A DNA stretch of 64,000 nucleotides from Variovorax sp. SG517 (lineage in GTDB: Bacteria; Pseudomonadota; Gammaproteobacteria; Burkholderiales; Burkholderiaceae_C), in contig NZ_JABMJG010000011.1 of assembly GCF_013376045.1 (NCBI RefSeq), positions 124,001 to 188,000 of the forward strand. The letters run 5' to 3'. A program made the translations under genes and the position numbers. The notes under the pieces were generated by a model. It was not told where the DNA came from. It did no database searches and worked only from the letters and a program-made list of their open reading frames with translations. Numbering within the stretch: position 1 is the stretch's first letter; each line of letters begins with the position of its first letter. Shown one piece after another: positions 33,152 to 41,622 of the stretch.

Positions 33152-33616
33152 TCAGGCGGCTGCAGCGGCGGGCGGAACGGCCGGGCGGCCCTTGGCGGTG
33201 TAGGAGCGGCCGCGGAAGATCGCGATGCGCTCGCCGCGCTGGTTGGTGATTTCGGTGTCGTACACGCCGGTGCGCCCGGCCTTCGACACCTCGTGGCAGC
33301 GCGCGGTGAGCACGTCGCCCTCGCGCGCGGGGGCGATGAAGTCGATGGCGAAGCCCGAAGCCACGGTCAGCTCGTCGTACGAATTGCAGGCGAAGGCGAA
33401 GGTGGAATCGGCCAGCGTGGCCATGAAGCCGCCGTGGCAGATGGCGTGGCCGTTGAGCATGTCGGGGCGCACGCGCATTTCGATGGTGGCCTGGCCAGGG
33501 CCGACCTCCACGATGCGCATGCCCAGGCCCTTGCTGGCGTTGTCGTTGGCGAACATGCCGTCTCGGACGTACTCGGCCGTCTGCTGGGGCGTGCGTTGCT
33601 GGTTGTTGTCGGTCAT
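33152..33616 (-). CDS. paaI: PaaI, hotdog-fold acyl-CoA thioesterase
   Basis: A 154-residue single hotdog-domain thioesterase. The active-site helix is NGHAICHGGFMATLADSTFA, with the catalytic Asp in LADSTF, and FIAPAREGDVL follows as in other PaaI proteins. It is thought to free CoA trapped in dead-end phenylacetyl- or hydroxyphenylacetyl-CoA. It lies between paaG and paaK with spacings of 4 and 14 bp. Confidence 0.95.
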   Translation of the reverse strand: MTDNNQQRTPQQTAEYVRDGMFANDNASKGLGMRIVEVGPGQATIEMRVRPDMLNGHAICHGGFMATLADSTFAFACNSYDELTVASGFAIDFIAPAREGDVLTARCHEVSKAGRTGVYDTEITNQRGERIAIFRGRSYTAKGRPAVPPAAAAA

Positions 33617-33620
33617 GGCT

Positions 33621-34424
33621 TCAGCGGTCCTTGAAGACGGGCGCGCGCTTGGCGCGGAAGGCCTCGACGCCTTCGCGGTAGTCGTTGGCGTTGCCCATCT
33701 CGCGCTGGATGCGGGCTTCCTCGGCCAGGGCCGCGCCCAGGTCCATGTGCTGCGCGGCGGCCATGGCCTCGCGGGTGGCGACGAGGGCGCGCGTGGGCAT
33801 GCCGGCGAGCTTCGATGCGAGGGCGGCCGCCGTTTCGGCGAGCGCTGCGTCGTCCACGCACTGCCAGATCAGGCCGATGCGCGCGGCTTCCTCGGCGGGC
33901 AGCTTGTCGCCGAGCATCGCGATGCCCAGCGCGCGCGCCGAACCCACGAGGCGCGGCAGCAGCCAGGTGCCGCCGGTGTCGGGCACGAGGCCGATCTTGG
34001 TGAAGGCCTGGATGAAGCTGGCGGAACGCGCGGCCACCACGAGGTCGCAGCACAGCGCGAGGTTCGCGCCCGCGCCGGCGGCCACGCCGTTGACGGCGGC
34101 GACAACCGGCACCGGCATCGAGCGCAGTCGGGCGACCAGAGGGGCGTACCAGGTAGAGATGACATGGCCCAGGTCCTTGGGCGCGGCGCCGGGCGTCGGG
34201 TCGGGCGCGACGGACGGGTCGGCCAGGTCCTGCCCCGCGCAGAAGGCGCGGCCGGCACCTGTGAGCACCACGCAGCGCACGCTTTCGTCGGCTGCCGCGG
34301 CTTCCAGCTGCACCATCAGCGCTTCATGCAGTTGCGTCGTGAAGCTGTTGAGCGCAGCCGGCCGGTTGAGGCTCAGCGTGCGGACGGCGCCGGCGTTGCT
34401 GGTGAGTACCAAAGGCTCAGTCAT
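33621..34424 (-). CDS. paaG: PaaG, ring 1,2-epoxyphenylacetyl-CoA isomerase
   Basis: A 267-residue crotonase-fold enzyme that converts the ring epoxide to oxepin-CoA. The oxyanion-hole segments are GAGRAFCAGQDLAD and GVAAGAGANLALCCDL, and the catalytic Asp lies in GLVPDTGGTW, the PaaG-type variant. It is the first gene of the long minus-strand paa operon. Upstream lies the shared control region with the divergent paaY. Confidence 0.93.
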   Translation of the reverse strand: MTEPLVLTSNAGAVRTLSLNRPAALNSFTTQLHEALMVQLEAAAADESVRCVVLTGAGRAFCAGQDLADPSVAPDPTPGAAPKDLGHVISTWYAPLVARLRSMPVPVVAAVNGVAAGAGANLALCCDLVVAARSASFIQAFTKIGLVPDTGGTWLLPRLVGSARALGIAMLGDKLPAEEAARIGLIWQCVDDAALAETAAALASKLAGMPTRALVATREAMAAAQHMDLGAALAEEARIQREMGNANDYREGVEAFRAKRAPVFKDR

Positions 34425-34473
34425 CGCTTGTCTCTTTCATCCTTTGTAGGTACGAGTCGGCGTGCAAACACTA

Positions 34474-34502
34474 TTGACCGACCGTTCGGTTGATTTTAGG
34501 AT
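34474..34502 (+). promoter_or_regulatory. predicted sigma-70 promoter for paaY-paaR
   Basis: TTGACC at 34474-34479 and TAGGAT at 34497-34502 are separated by 17 bp, close to consensus and ideal spacing. Transcription would begin about 80 bp before paaY. The inverted repeat at 34477-34490 lies across the -35 box and spacer, so a bound repressor would block RNA polymerase. Confidence 0.6.
34477..34490. promoter_or_regulatory. predicted TetR-type (PaaR) operator
   Basis: ACCGACCGTTCGGT is an inverted repeat (ACCGA and TCGGT around CCGT) midway between the divergent paaG and paaY genes. It resembles the ACCGAC-type palindromes ascribed to TetR-family PaaR regulators of beta-proteobacterial phenylacetate genes. 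It is the only such palindrome I see in the divergent region and could repress both arms at once. A half-like AACCGAACGAC lies just before paaR at about 35238-35248. Confidence 0.65.
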
Positions 34503-34593
34503 CGACCTCGATGGCGGCACAAGGCGGCTCGATCAGGGCAAACCCTGAGAGCGCGCCGAAAGCCAGCCAAGGCAAGACAAGGAGACAGAGCGA

Positions 34594-35196
34594 ATGCCCA
34601 GCTATTCCATCGACGGCGTGATCCCGGTCGTCGACCCGAGCGCCTACGTGCATCCCACGGCCGTGCTGATCGGCGACGTGATCGTCGGCCCGAACTGCTA
34701 CGTGGGCCCCTGCGCCAGCCTGCGCGGCGACTTCGGCCGCATCGTGCTGGAGGAGGGCTCCAACGTGCAGGACCACTGCTGCATCCACGGCTTCCCGGAC
34801 AACGACACGGTGGTGGAGGTCAACGGCCACATCGGCCACGGCGCGATCCTGCACAGCTGCATCGTGCGGCGCGACGCGCTGGTGGGCATGAACGCGGTGG
34901 TGATGGACGAGGCCGAGATCGGCGAGAAGGCCATCGTCGCGGCCTGCGCCTTCGTGCCCGCCGGCATGAAGGTGCCGGCGCGGTCGCTGGTGGCGGGCAT
35001 CCCCGCCAAGGTGAAGCGCGAGCTGAGCGATGACGAGATCGCCTGGAAGCTCGAAGGCACCCAGACCTACCAGGCGCTCACGGTGCGCAGCCTTGCGAGC
35101 CTGCGTGAGGTGGAGCCGCTTTCCAGCGTCGAGAAGAACCGCCCGAGCCTGCCGGCCACCGAGGTGCGGTCGCTGATTGCCACCAAGCGGGGCTGA
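34594..35196 (+). CDS. paaY: PaaY, left-handed beta-helix thioesterase/carbonic anhydrase-like protein
   Basis: A 200-residue hexapeptide-repeat protein of the gamma-carbonic anhydrase family. The repeat coils run from VHPTAVLIGDVIVG to about residue 130, with metal-binding histidines in QDHCCIHGFP and NGHIGHGAILH. PaaY proteins hydrolyse CoA esters that would otherwise inhibit the phenylacetate pathway. It is divergent from paaG across the operator region and followed by the TetR gene. Confidence 0.93.
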   Translation: MPSYSIDGVIPVVDPSAYVHPTAVLIGDVIVGPNCYVGPCASLRGDFGRIVLEEGSNVQDHCCIHGFPDNDTVVEVNGHIGHGAILHSCIVRRDALVGMNAVVMDEAEIGEKAIVAACAFVPAGMKVPARSLVAGIPAKVKRELSDDEIAWKLEGTQTYQALTVRSLASLREVEPLSSVEKNRPSLPATEVRSLIATKRG

Positions 35197-35272
35197 CGAC
35201 CGCCTTCGCGCTTCGTGCAAGATCGCCCGTTTCCTTCAACCGAACGACAGAACAACCGAGGAACAGCAACCG

Positions 35273-35911
35273 ATGCCGCGTGGAAGATCCGCCACCTATG
35301 AGGACCAGCGTGAATTCATCCTCGCGCAGGCCGCCCAGCTGTTCGCGCGCAGCGGCTATCCCGCCACTTCGATGAACCAGGTGGCCGAGGCCTGCGGCCT
35401 CTCGAAGGCCACGCTCTACCACTACTACAAGGACAAGAGCAGCCTGCTCATCAGCATCGCGGAGACGCACGTGTCGAAGCTCGCCGCGCTGGTGGCCGAG
35501 GAAGAGGCCTCGACGCACACCGACGAGGAGCGCCTGCGCCGCTTCATCTACCGCATCGTCGAGGAGTACGCCGGCGCGCAGGACGCGCACCGCGTGCTGA
35601 CCGACGACGTGCGCTTTCTGGAAGAGGCCGACCGCGAGCGCGTGCTCGACAAGGAGCGCGAGGTGGTCGCGGGCTTCGCACGTGCCGTGTCGGCGCTGCG
35701 CCCCGGCGCGCCCAGCGACGACCTCGCCAAGCCGCTGACCATGCTGCTGTTCGGCATGATCAACTGGATGTTCACCTGGATGAAGCCGGACGGCCGGCTC
35801 GACCACGCGGCCATCGCGCCGATCGTGGCCGACCTGTTCCTGGGCGGCATCGGGGCGGTGAAGTCGCCCGAGGCGCCGGCCGCCCCGCGAGGCGTCAAAG
35901 AATCCGGTTGA
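35273..35911 (+). CDS. paaR: PaaR, TetR-family regulator of the paa genes
   Basis: A 212-residue TetR regulator. The HTH lies at about residues 31-50 (TSMNQVAEACGLSKATLYHYY) and the ligand domain is all helical. The ATG at 35273 begins MPRGRSATYEDQRE; the frame is open 32 codons further up without a better start. By position after paaY and next to the operator at 34477 it is very likely PaaR, which in beta-proteobacteria responds to phenylacetyl-CoA; the ligand is inferred. Its last 17 bp overlap the convergent VWA gene. Confidence 0.85.
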   Translation: MPRGRSATYEDQREFILAQAAQLFARSGYPATSMNQVAEACGLSKATLYHYYKDKSSLLISIAETHVSKLAALVAEEEASTHTDEERLRRFIYRIVEEYAGAQDAHRVLTDDVRFLEEADRERVLDKEREVVAGFARAVSALRPGAPSDDLAKPLTMLLFGMINWMFTWMKPDGRLDHAAIAPIVADLFLGGIGAVKSPEAPAAPRGVKESG

Positions 35912-36932
35912 ACCAGAGCAGCGAGAGCCCGGCCGACAGCAGCGTCAGCACCGCCGCGCACATCGCGAACAGCGCGGAGATTTCCGTTTCCTTCTTCTCC
36001 ACCGTGAGCTTGGAGCTCAGCGTCTCGTAGACCTTCTTCAGGTCGTTGGCGGTGCCGGCGTAGAAATACTCGGCGTTGGTCTTGTTGGCGATGGCCTTGA
36101 GCGTGTCCTCGTCGAGGCGCACGCGCATCGACCAGCCCTCGAAGCCGATGGTCTCGCCGTCGACCGTGCCCACGCCCACAGTGTAGATGCGCACTCCGCG
36201 GTCCGCTGCCGCCTTGGCCGCGTCCAGCGGATCGACGCCGGTGGTGCGCTGGCCGTCGGTCAGCATGATGACCGCGGCCGATGTGAACGAGCCCGGCGCC
36301 ACCGGCGTGAATTCCTTGAGCTTCTTCTCGTTCTGGTCGATGGCGGCGCCGCGCTGGCGGCTGGGCGAGCTGAACTGCTCGACGTCGATGCCTGCGTCGG
36401 GGAAGAGCGTGGCCAGCGACACCACGATGGCGTTGCCCGTCGCGGTGGCGCGCTGCAGCTGGAAGCTGTCGATGGCGGTCACCAGGTCTTCATGGTTGGT
36501 GGTGGGCAGCTGCGCCACCTGCGCGCTGCCCGCGAAGGCGACGATGCCCACCTTCACGGTGCGCGGCAGGTCCTTGATGAAGCTCTTGGCCGCCTCCTGC
36601 GCCGCCACGAGGCGGTTGGGCTGCACGTCGGCCGCGCGCATGCTGCCCGACACGTCCATCGCCAGGATGATGGTCTGCTGGTTCGACGGCAACACCACCA
36701 CCGCCATCGGCCGCGCCGCGGCCACCAGCATCGCGGCCATGGCCAGCAGGAACAGCAGGGGCGGCAGGTGCCGCCGCACGCTCTGCCCGGCGCCCATGGC
36801 CTCGCGCACGATCGACAGGCTGGCGTAGCGCACCGCGAGCTTCTTCTTGCGGCGCAGCAGCCACAGGTAGAGCAGGATCAGCAGCGGCAGTGCCGCCAGC
36901 AGCCAGAGGAATTGGGGCCAGAGAAAAGTCAT
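35895..36932 (-). CDS. VWA-domain membrane protein (BatA-like)
   Basis: A 345-residue protein with two N-terminal membrane helices (about 8-26 and 57-73), a von Willebrand A domain from about 85 to 290 with an intact metal site DVSGSMRA (residues 93-99), and a last membrane helix (SALFAMCAAVLTLLSAGLSLL). It resembles aerotolerance-type BatA proteins, which work with MoxR ATPases in periplasmic or envelope assembly. It overlaps the DUF58 gene as ATGA and is the last gene of the protease-MoxR-DUF58-VWA unit. Confidence 0.88.
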   Translation of the reverse strand: MTFLWPQFLWLLAALPLLILLYLWLLRRKKKLAVRYASLSIVREAMGAGQSVRRHLPPLLFLLAMAAMLVAAARPMAVVVLPSNQQTIILAMDVSGSMRAADVQPNRLVAAQEAAKSFIKDLPRTVKVGIVAFAGSAQVAQLPTTNHEDLVTAIDSFQLQRATATGNAIVVSLATLFPDAGIDVEQFSSPSRQRGAAIDQNEKKLKEFTPVAPGSFTSAAVIMLTDGQRTTGVDPLDAAKAAADRGVRIYTVGVGTVDGETIGFEGWSMRVRLDEDTLKAIANKTNAEYFYAGTANDLKKVYETLSSKLTVEKKETEISALFAMCAAVLTLLSAGLSLLWFNRIL

Positions 36933-37918
36933 GCTGCCACCGCCTTCAGGCCAGCCGGACCGATGCGCGCGCGGCGCTTGCGCAGATCGGCGAAACGGAC
37001 GATGGCTTCCACCAGGTCGTCATTGGTCGAGAGTTCGAGTGCATCGACGCCGGCCCGCGCCAGCGTCTCGCGCAATGTGGTTTCGCGCTCGGCCGCCAGC
37101 CGGGCGAAGCGCTTGCGAAAGCCCGCGTCGTGGGTGTCGACCCAGAGCTGCTCGCCGGTCTCGGCATCGCGCAGCGGCACCAGGCCGAGGTCGGGCAACT
37201 CCAGCTCGAGCGGGTCGAAGAGGCGCACCGCGACCACCTCGTGGCGCTGCACCAGGTGGCCCAGCGGGCGTTCCCAGCCGGGCTCGCTCAGGAAGTCGGA
37301 CACCACGAACACCGTGGAGCGCCGGGGCATCAGCGTGGCGGCGGACTTGAGCAGGTCGGCCAGGCGCGTCATGCCTTTCTGCGTGGGCGCGGCCTCGGCC
37401 TTGCCGGCGCGTTTTTCCATCGCATGCAGCAGGTGCAGCACATGGCGCCGGCCGCTGCGCGGGGGAATCACCGCTTCGAGGTCGCTGCCGTAGACCAGCG
37501 CGCCGACCCGGTTGCCGTGCCGCGTGAGCAGCCGCGCCAGCACGCCGACGAAGCCCGCCGAGATCTCGCGCTTGGCCTTCAGGCCAGAGCCGAAGTCGAC
37601 CGAGCGGCTCAGGTCGAGCACGAACCACGCGGCCATCTCGCGGTCTTCGGTGAACACGCGCACGTGCGGCGTCTGCAGCCGTGCGGTGACGTTCCAGTCG
37701 ATGTGACGCACGTCGTCGTGGTGCTGGTACTCGCGCAGGTCGGCCAGGTCGAGCCCGGTGCCGCGCATCAGCGTGCGGTAGTCGCCTTGCAGCAGGCCGT
37801 CGAGGCGGCGGATCACGGTCCACTCGAGCCGGCGCAGCGCGCGTTCCGCCCCGCCGGCTTCCATGGCGAGCCGGTCGTCGTTCGCGGCCGCGGGGGCCTT
37901 ACGCCACCAGCTTTTCAT
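36929..37918 (-). CDS. DUF58-domain protein
   Basis: A 329-residue soluble protein with the DUF58 signature REYQHHDDVRHIDWNVTAR at about residues 63-81 and a following VWA-like half (WFVLDLSRSVDFG). DUF58 proteins nearly always accompany MoxR ATPases and VWA proteins; their biochemical role is unclear. It overlaps moxR by 20 bp and the VWA gene by 4 bp, so the three are translationally linked. Confidence 0.9.
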   Translation of the reverse strand: MKSWWRKAPAAANDDRLAMEAGGAERALRRLEWTVIRRLDGLLQGDYRTLMRGTGLDLADLREYQHHDDVRHIDWNVTARLQTPHVRVFTEDREMAAWFVLDLSRSVDFGSGLKAKREISAGFVGVLARLLTRHGNRVGALVYGSDLEAVIPPRSGRRHVLHLLHAMEKRAGKAEAAPTQKGMTRLADLLKSAATLMPRRSTVFVVSDFLSEPGWERPLGHLVQRHEVVAVRLFDPLELELPDLGLVPLRDAETGEQLWVDTHDAGFRKRFARLAAERETTLRETLARAGVDALELSTNDDLVEAIVRFADLRKRRARIGPAGLKAVAA

Positions 37919-38918
37919 GTTCGAGCGGTTTCGGAGGAGCGGGGACTGCGCGCATGATCTTCTCGATCAGGCTGTCCGGCGTCAGGCCTTCGGACAAGCC
38001 TTCGTAGGAAAGCGTCACTCGATGGCGCAGCACGTCGGGCACCAGCGCCGTCATGTCCTCGGGCAGCGCGTAGCTGCGGCCGCGCAGCAAGGCGAGTGCG
38101 CGCGCGCCTTCGGTCAGGCTGATGCTGGCGCGCGGGCTGGCGCCGAAGGTGATGAAGCGGCGCAGGTCCTTCAGGCCGTGCTTCTCGGGCGTGCGCGTGG
38201 CCGACACCAGCTTCACCGCGTACTGGATGAGCGAGGGGTCGACGTACACGCGCCGGGCTTCGGCCTGCAGCGCCGCGAGCTGCTCGGTGGTGGCGACCGG
38301 CGTGGCGTTGACCGCCGGGCCGATCACGCGCTGGACGATGACGAACTCTTCCTCGTCGCTCGGGTAGTCGACCAGCACCTTCATCATGAAGCGGTCGACC
38401 TGCGCCTCGGGCAGCGGGTAGGTGCCCTCGGTCTCGATGGGGTTCTGCGTGGCCATCACGAGGAAGGGGCGCGGCACCTTGTGCGTCTCGCCGGCAATCG
38501 TCACCTGGCGCTCCTGCATCACCTCGAGCAGCGCGCTCTGGACTTTGGCCGGCGCACGGTTGATTTCGTCGGCCAGCAGCAGGTTGGCGAACACCGGGCC
38601 CAGCGAGGTGCTGAAGTCGCCGGTCTTCTGGTTGTAGATGCGCGTGCCCACCAGGTCGGCCGGCACCAGGTCGGGCGTGAACTGGATGCGCTTGAACTGG
38701 CCGCGCACGGTGTCGGCCAGCGTCTTCACCGTGAGCGTCTTCGCCAGCCCCGGCACGCCTTCGACCAGCAGGTGCCCGCCCGCGAGCATGGCGACCATCA
38801 CACGCTCCAGGAATCGGTCCTGGCCCACGACCACGCGCTTCACCTCGTAGAGGATCTGCTCCATCAGTTCGGCCGTGCCGGCTGGCGTGGGGTTGGCGGT
38901 GGTCTCTGCTGTGCTCAT
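37899..38918 (-). CDS. MoxR-family AAA+ ATPase
   Basis: A 339-residue AAA+ protein with Walker A GVPGLAKT at residues 54-61, Walker B LLADEINRAP and sensor MATQNPIETEGTYPLPEAQ. MoxR ATPases act as chaperones for metal insertion or folding of partner proteins, usually together with VWA proteins. It lies 36 bp after the serine protease gene and overlaps the DUF58 gene. Confidence 0.92.
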   Translation of the reverse strand: MSTAETTANPTPAGTAELMEQILYEVKRVVVGQDRFLERVMVAMLAGGHLLVEGVPGLAKTLTVKTLADTVRGQFKRIQFTPDLVPADLVGTRIYNQKTGDFSTSLGPVFANLLLADEINRAPAKVQSALLEVMQERQVTIAGETHKVPRPFLVMATQNPIETEGTYPLPEAQVDRFMMKVLVDYPSDEEEFVIVQRVIGPAVNATPVATTEQLAALQAEARRVYVDPSLIQYAVKLVSATRTPEKHGLKDLRRFITFGASPRASISLTEGARALALLRGRSYALPEDMTALVPDVLRHRVTLSYEGLSEGLTPDSLIEKIMRAVPAPPKPLEHEKLVA

Positions 38919-38954
38919 GCGAAGGGCTTTCGAGAGGAAGGGAAGAGAAGACGA

Positions 38955-39971
38955 TCAGAAGGGCGGCGAACCCGCGGCCGAGGCCGCGTTCTCTATGGGC
39001 ACCGCGAAGCCGATGCCGATGAAGGTGCGCTGCTGCGTCGGGTTGAGGATGGCGGTGACGATGCCGAGCACCTCGCCGTCCATATTGATCAGCGGTCCGC
39101 CCGAATTGCCGGGGTTGGCTGCCGCGTCGAACTGGATCAGGTTGCCCAGCTCCTGCTTGCCCTCGGGCGAGCGGAACGAGCGCTTCAGGCCCGACACCAC
39201 GCCGGCCGAAACCGAAGGCCCGATGCCGAACGGAAAGCCCACCGCCGCCACCTGGTCGCCGGGGCGCAGGTCGGCCGTGGAGCGCATGGTGGCGGGAATC
39301 AGGTCGTCGGGAATCTTCTGCGCCTGCAGCACCGCGAGGTCGTTCTCGGGCTGCACGCCGGTGATGGTGGCCGGGGCTTCCAGGCCGTCGTAGAAGGTGA
39401 CCTTGATCTTGTCGGCGCCCGCGACCACGTGCAGGTTGGTGAGGATCACGCCCTTGTCGACGATCACCACGCCCGTGCCCACGCCGCGTTCGACTTCGCC
39501 CGGACCGGCTCCGTCGTTGGGCGCCTCGGGCGGCTTGCCCTTGGCCATGTTGCGGCCGCGCTTCTGGATCTTGGCCTCGGGCGTGTTCTTCTCCTCGCCG
39601 TAGCTCACCACCCGCACCACAGAAGGCCGGATGATGTCGGCCGCCTTGGCCGCAGGCGAGGGCAGGGTGTTGGTCTGCAGCGTGCGCAGCACGGCCGCGT
39701 CGATGTCTTTCTGCGTGAGGGCCTTGGCGCCGGGGCGGGGCATCCACAGCGCGGCGCCGGTGACCATTGCGGCCGAGAGCAATATGAGCAGTGCGAAGCT
39801 GCGGCGGCCGGGCTGCCAGCCGGCTTTCCTCACGTTCACGGGAGCCGCGGGCGGCGCCGAGTCCGCTGCGGTGGCTTCGGGCGATGCCGCAGCATCCGCC
39901 CGCTCGGCCGCCTCGTCTGCGGCCGAGGGCAGCACGCGGGGCGAGCGGCTGTAGAAAGCGGGCCTGCGCAT
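38955..39971 (-). CDS. membrane-anchored S1C (HtrA-like) serine protease without PDZ domain
   Basis: A 338-residue protease. A cytoplasmic Ala-rich leader is followed by one membrane helix (about residues 59-77), then a trypsin-like domain with the full triad: His181 in TNLHVVAG, Asp211 in ENDLAVLQ and Ser290 in NPGNSGGPL. The protein ends soon after the protease fold, so there is no PDZ domain, unlike DegP. An inserted segment (about 128-160, KNTPEAKIQKRGRNMAKGKP) is unusual. It precedes moxR by 36 bp and may be part of the same envelope-quality unit. Confidence 0.88.
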   Translation of the reverse strand: MRRPAFYSRSPRVLPSAADEAAERADAAASPEATAADSAPPAAPVNVRKAGWQPGRRSFALLILLSAAMVTGAALWMPRPGAKALTQKDIDAAVLRTLQTNTLPSPAAKAADIIRPSVVRVVSYGEEKNTPEAKIQKRGRNMAKGKPPEAPNDGAGPGEVERGVGTGVVIVDKGVILTNLHVVAGADKIKVTFYDGLEAPATITGVQPENDLAVLQAQKIPDDLIPATMRSTADLRPGDQVAAVGFPFGIGPSVSAGVVSGLKRSFRSPEGKQELGNLIQFDAAANPGNSGGPLINMDGEVLGIVTAILNPTQQRTFIGIGFAVPIENAASAAGSPPF

Positions 39972-40068
39972 CGGAGTACCTCCGGCTAAAAGATCGGAAA
40001 TCGCGTGTACAGGAGTTCACAGTAGCACGCTTTCCGCGCCTGCGCATCCCATCGGGCATCATCGAGCG

Positions 40069-40929
40069 ATGGCTACCTTCATCGATACCCACTGTCATCT
40101 GGACGCGCCCGAATTCGGTGCGGAGATGCCGGTCCTGCGCGCCCGCGCCGCCGAACGGGGGGTGGCGATGTGCGTGATTCCGGCCGTGGCCGTCTTCAAT
40201 TTCGCCACCGTGCGCGAGCTGGCCCATGTGCAGGGCGATGCCTACGCCCTGGGGATCCATCCACTGTGCACCGGCGAGGCGAAGGACGAGGACCTGGAAG
40301 CCCTCGACGCCGAACTGGCCGCGCGGCGCGACGACCCGCGGCTGGTGGCGGTGGGCGAGATCGGCCTCGACTACTTCGTCGAGGGGCTGGACGGCGAAAA
40401 GCAGGAGCGGTTCTTTCACACTCAGTTGCAACTGGCACGCAAGCACGGGTTACCCGTGCTCATCCACGTGCGGCGCTCGGTGGACAAGGTGCTCAAGCAC
40501 CTGCGGCAGACGGCGGGCGGCAAGCCGTGGCTGGGCATCGCCCACGCCTTCAACGGCAGCGAGCAGCAGGCCGGGGCGTGCATCGAGCTCGGGCTCAAGC
40601 TTGGCTTCGGCGGCGCGGTGACCTTTGAGCGCGCGCTGCAGCTGCGGCGCCTGGCCTCCACGCTGCCGATGGAATCTATCGTCATGGAAACCGACGCGCC
40701 CGACATTCAGCCGCACTGGATCTACCGCACGCAGGCCCAGCGCGATGCCGGCGAGCCGCAGGGCCGCAACGAGCCGGCGCAGTTGCCGCGCATCGCGCAA
40801 GTGGTGGCGGATCTGCGGGGCATCGGCATCGACGTGCTGGCCGAAGCGACCACTCGCAATGCTGTATCGGCGCTTCCGAAGCTCCAAAGTCTGCTGTCCG
40901 CGTCGGATGACCGGCCGCACTCCGCGTAG
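40069..40929 (+). CDS. TatD-family metal-dependent hydrolase
   Basis: A 286-residue TIM-barrel nuclease-like hydrolase. Metal ligands are visible: HCH near residue 8, Glu in VGEIGLDYF, His in LIHVRRS and in AHAFNG, and Asp in METDAP. TatD-type proteins are 3'-5' DNA/RNA exonucleases or related deoxyribonucleases. The closest fit is the YjjV/TatD group. It stands alone, divergent from the protease gene. Confidence 0.9.
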   Translation: MATFIDTHCHLDAPEFGAEMPVLRARAAERGVAMCVIPAVAVFNFATVRELAHVQGDAYALGIHPLCTGEAKDEDLEALDAELAARRDDPRLVAVGEIGLDYFVEGLDGEKQERFFHTQLQLARKHGLPVLIHVRRSVDKVLKHLRQTAGGKPWLGIAHAFNGSEQQAGACIELGLKLGFGGAVTFERALQLRRLASTLPMESIVMETDAPDIQPHWIYRTQAQRDAGEPQGRNEPAQLPRIAQVVADLRGIGIDVLAEATTRNAVSALPKLQSLLSASDDRPHSA

Positions 40930-41061
40930 GCCTATTTCCCGAGTTGCGCCCAGGCGCGTCATCAGGCCTTTTTTGCTGTCATCCTTGAAGTTCGGAGTGG
41001 CGTTGGTTGTGCAGTGGCACATCCGTCACTCCCATACTTCACTCAAAAAAGGAGTCTTTCG

Positions 41062-41484
41062 ATGACCAAATCCTTCGTACGCACCGTTCCTGTCGTGGTC
41101 GCCCTGGCGCTTGCATCCATCGGCCTGTCGGCCGTCGCGCAGACCGCAGCCACCACCACCGAGCCCTCCACCACCGAGAAGGTGAAGGAAGCCGGCAAGG
41201 ACGCAGTGAACGCCACCGAGCGCGGCGCGGAAAAGGCCTGGGACACCACCAAGAGCACGACCAAGAAGGCCGTGAACGCCACCGAGCGCGGCACCAAGAA
41301 GGCCTGGAACGCGACCAAGCGCACTACCAAGAAGGCGACCAACGCCACCAAGAACGCAGCCGCGAAGACCGGCGACGCCGTCGAGAACGCGGGCCACAAG
41401 ACCGCCGACGGCATGCGCAGCACCGGCAAGGCCATCGGCGAGAAGATTCCCGGCACGGCCGAGAACGAAGCCGCCAAGAAGTAA
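41062..41484 (+). CDS. secreted Lys/Ala/Thr-rich protein of 11-residue LEA-like repeats
   Basis: A 140-residue exported protein with a signal peptide (MTKSFVRTVPVVVALALA to about residue 27) and an AAGGAG ribosome site before ATG 41062. Residues 37-124 consist of eight consecutive 11-residue units with no insertion, for example TTEKVKEAGKD, AVNATERGAEK, AWDTTKSTTKK, AVNATERGTKK and AWNATKRTTKK. The 11-mer spacing, charge pattern and low complexity match group 3 LEA (desiccation) proteins, which are disordered when wet and helical when dry. Histone H1-like protein is the other reading, but the signal peptide argues against a DNA role. A strong terminator follows. Confidence 0.75.
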   Translation: MTKSFVRTVPVVVALALASIGLSAVAQTAATTTEPSTTEKVKEAGKDAVNATERGAEKAWDTTKSTTKKAVNATERGTKKAWNATKRTTKKATNATKNAAAKTGDAVENAGHKTADGMRSTGKAIGEKIPGTAENEAAKK

Positions 41485-41554
41485 GCAGCAAAGCTAACAA
41501 GCCGTTCGGCCGACCCGGCAACGCCGGGCCGGCTGTTCGACTCCTCACCGGAAG

Positions 41555-41576
41555 AACCCGCCTCGGCGGGTTTTTT
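41555..41576 (+). terminator. rho-independent terminator
   Basis: AACCCGC at 41555-41561 pairs with GCGGGTT at 41566-41572 around CTCG and runs into six T residues. It closes the LEA-like gene and lies just before the deoxyinosine glycosylase gene. Confidence 0.9.
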
Positions 41577-41622
41577 CATGGGCGGCCCGCAGGCGGGCGC
41601 GACGGTGGCACGATTGCCGTCC

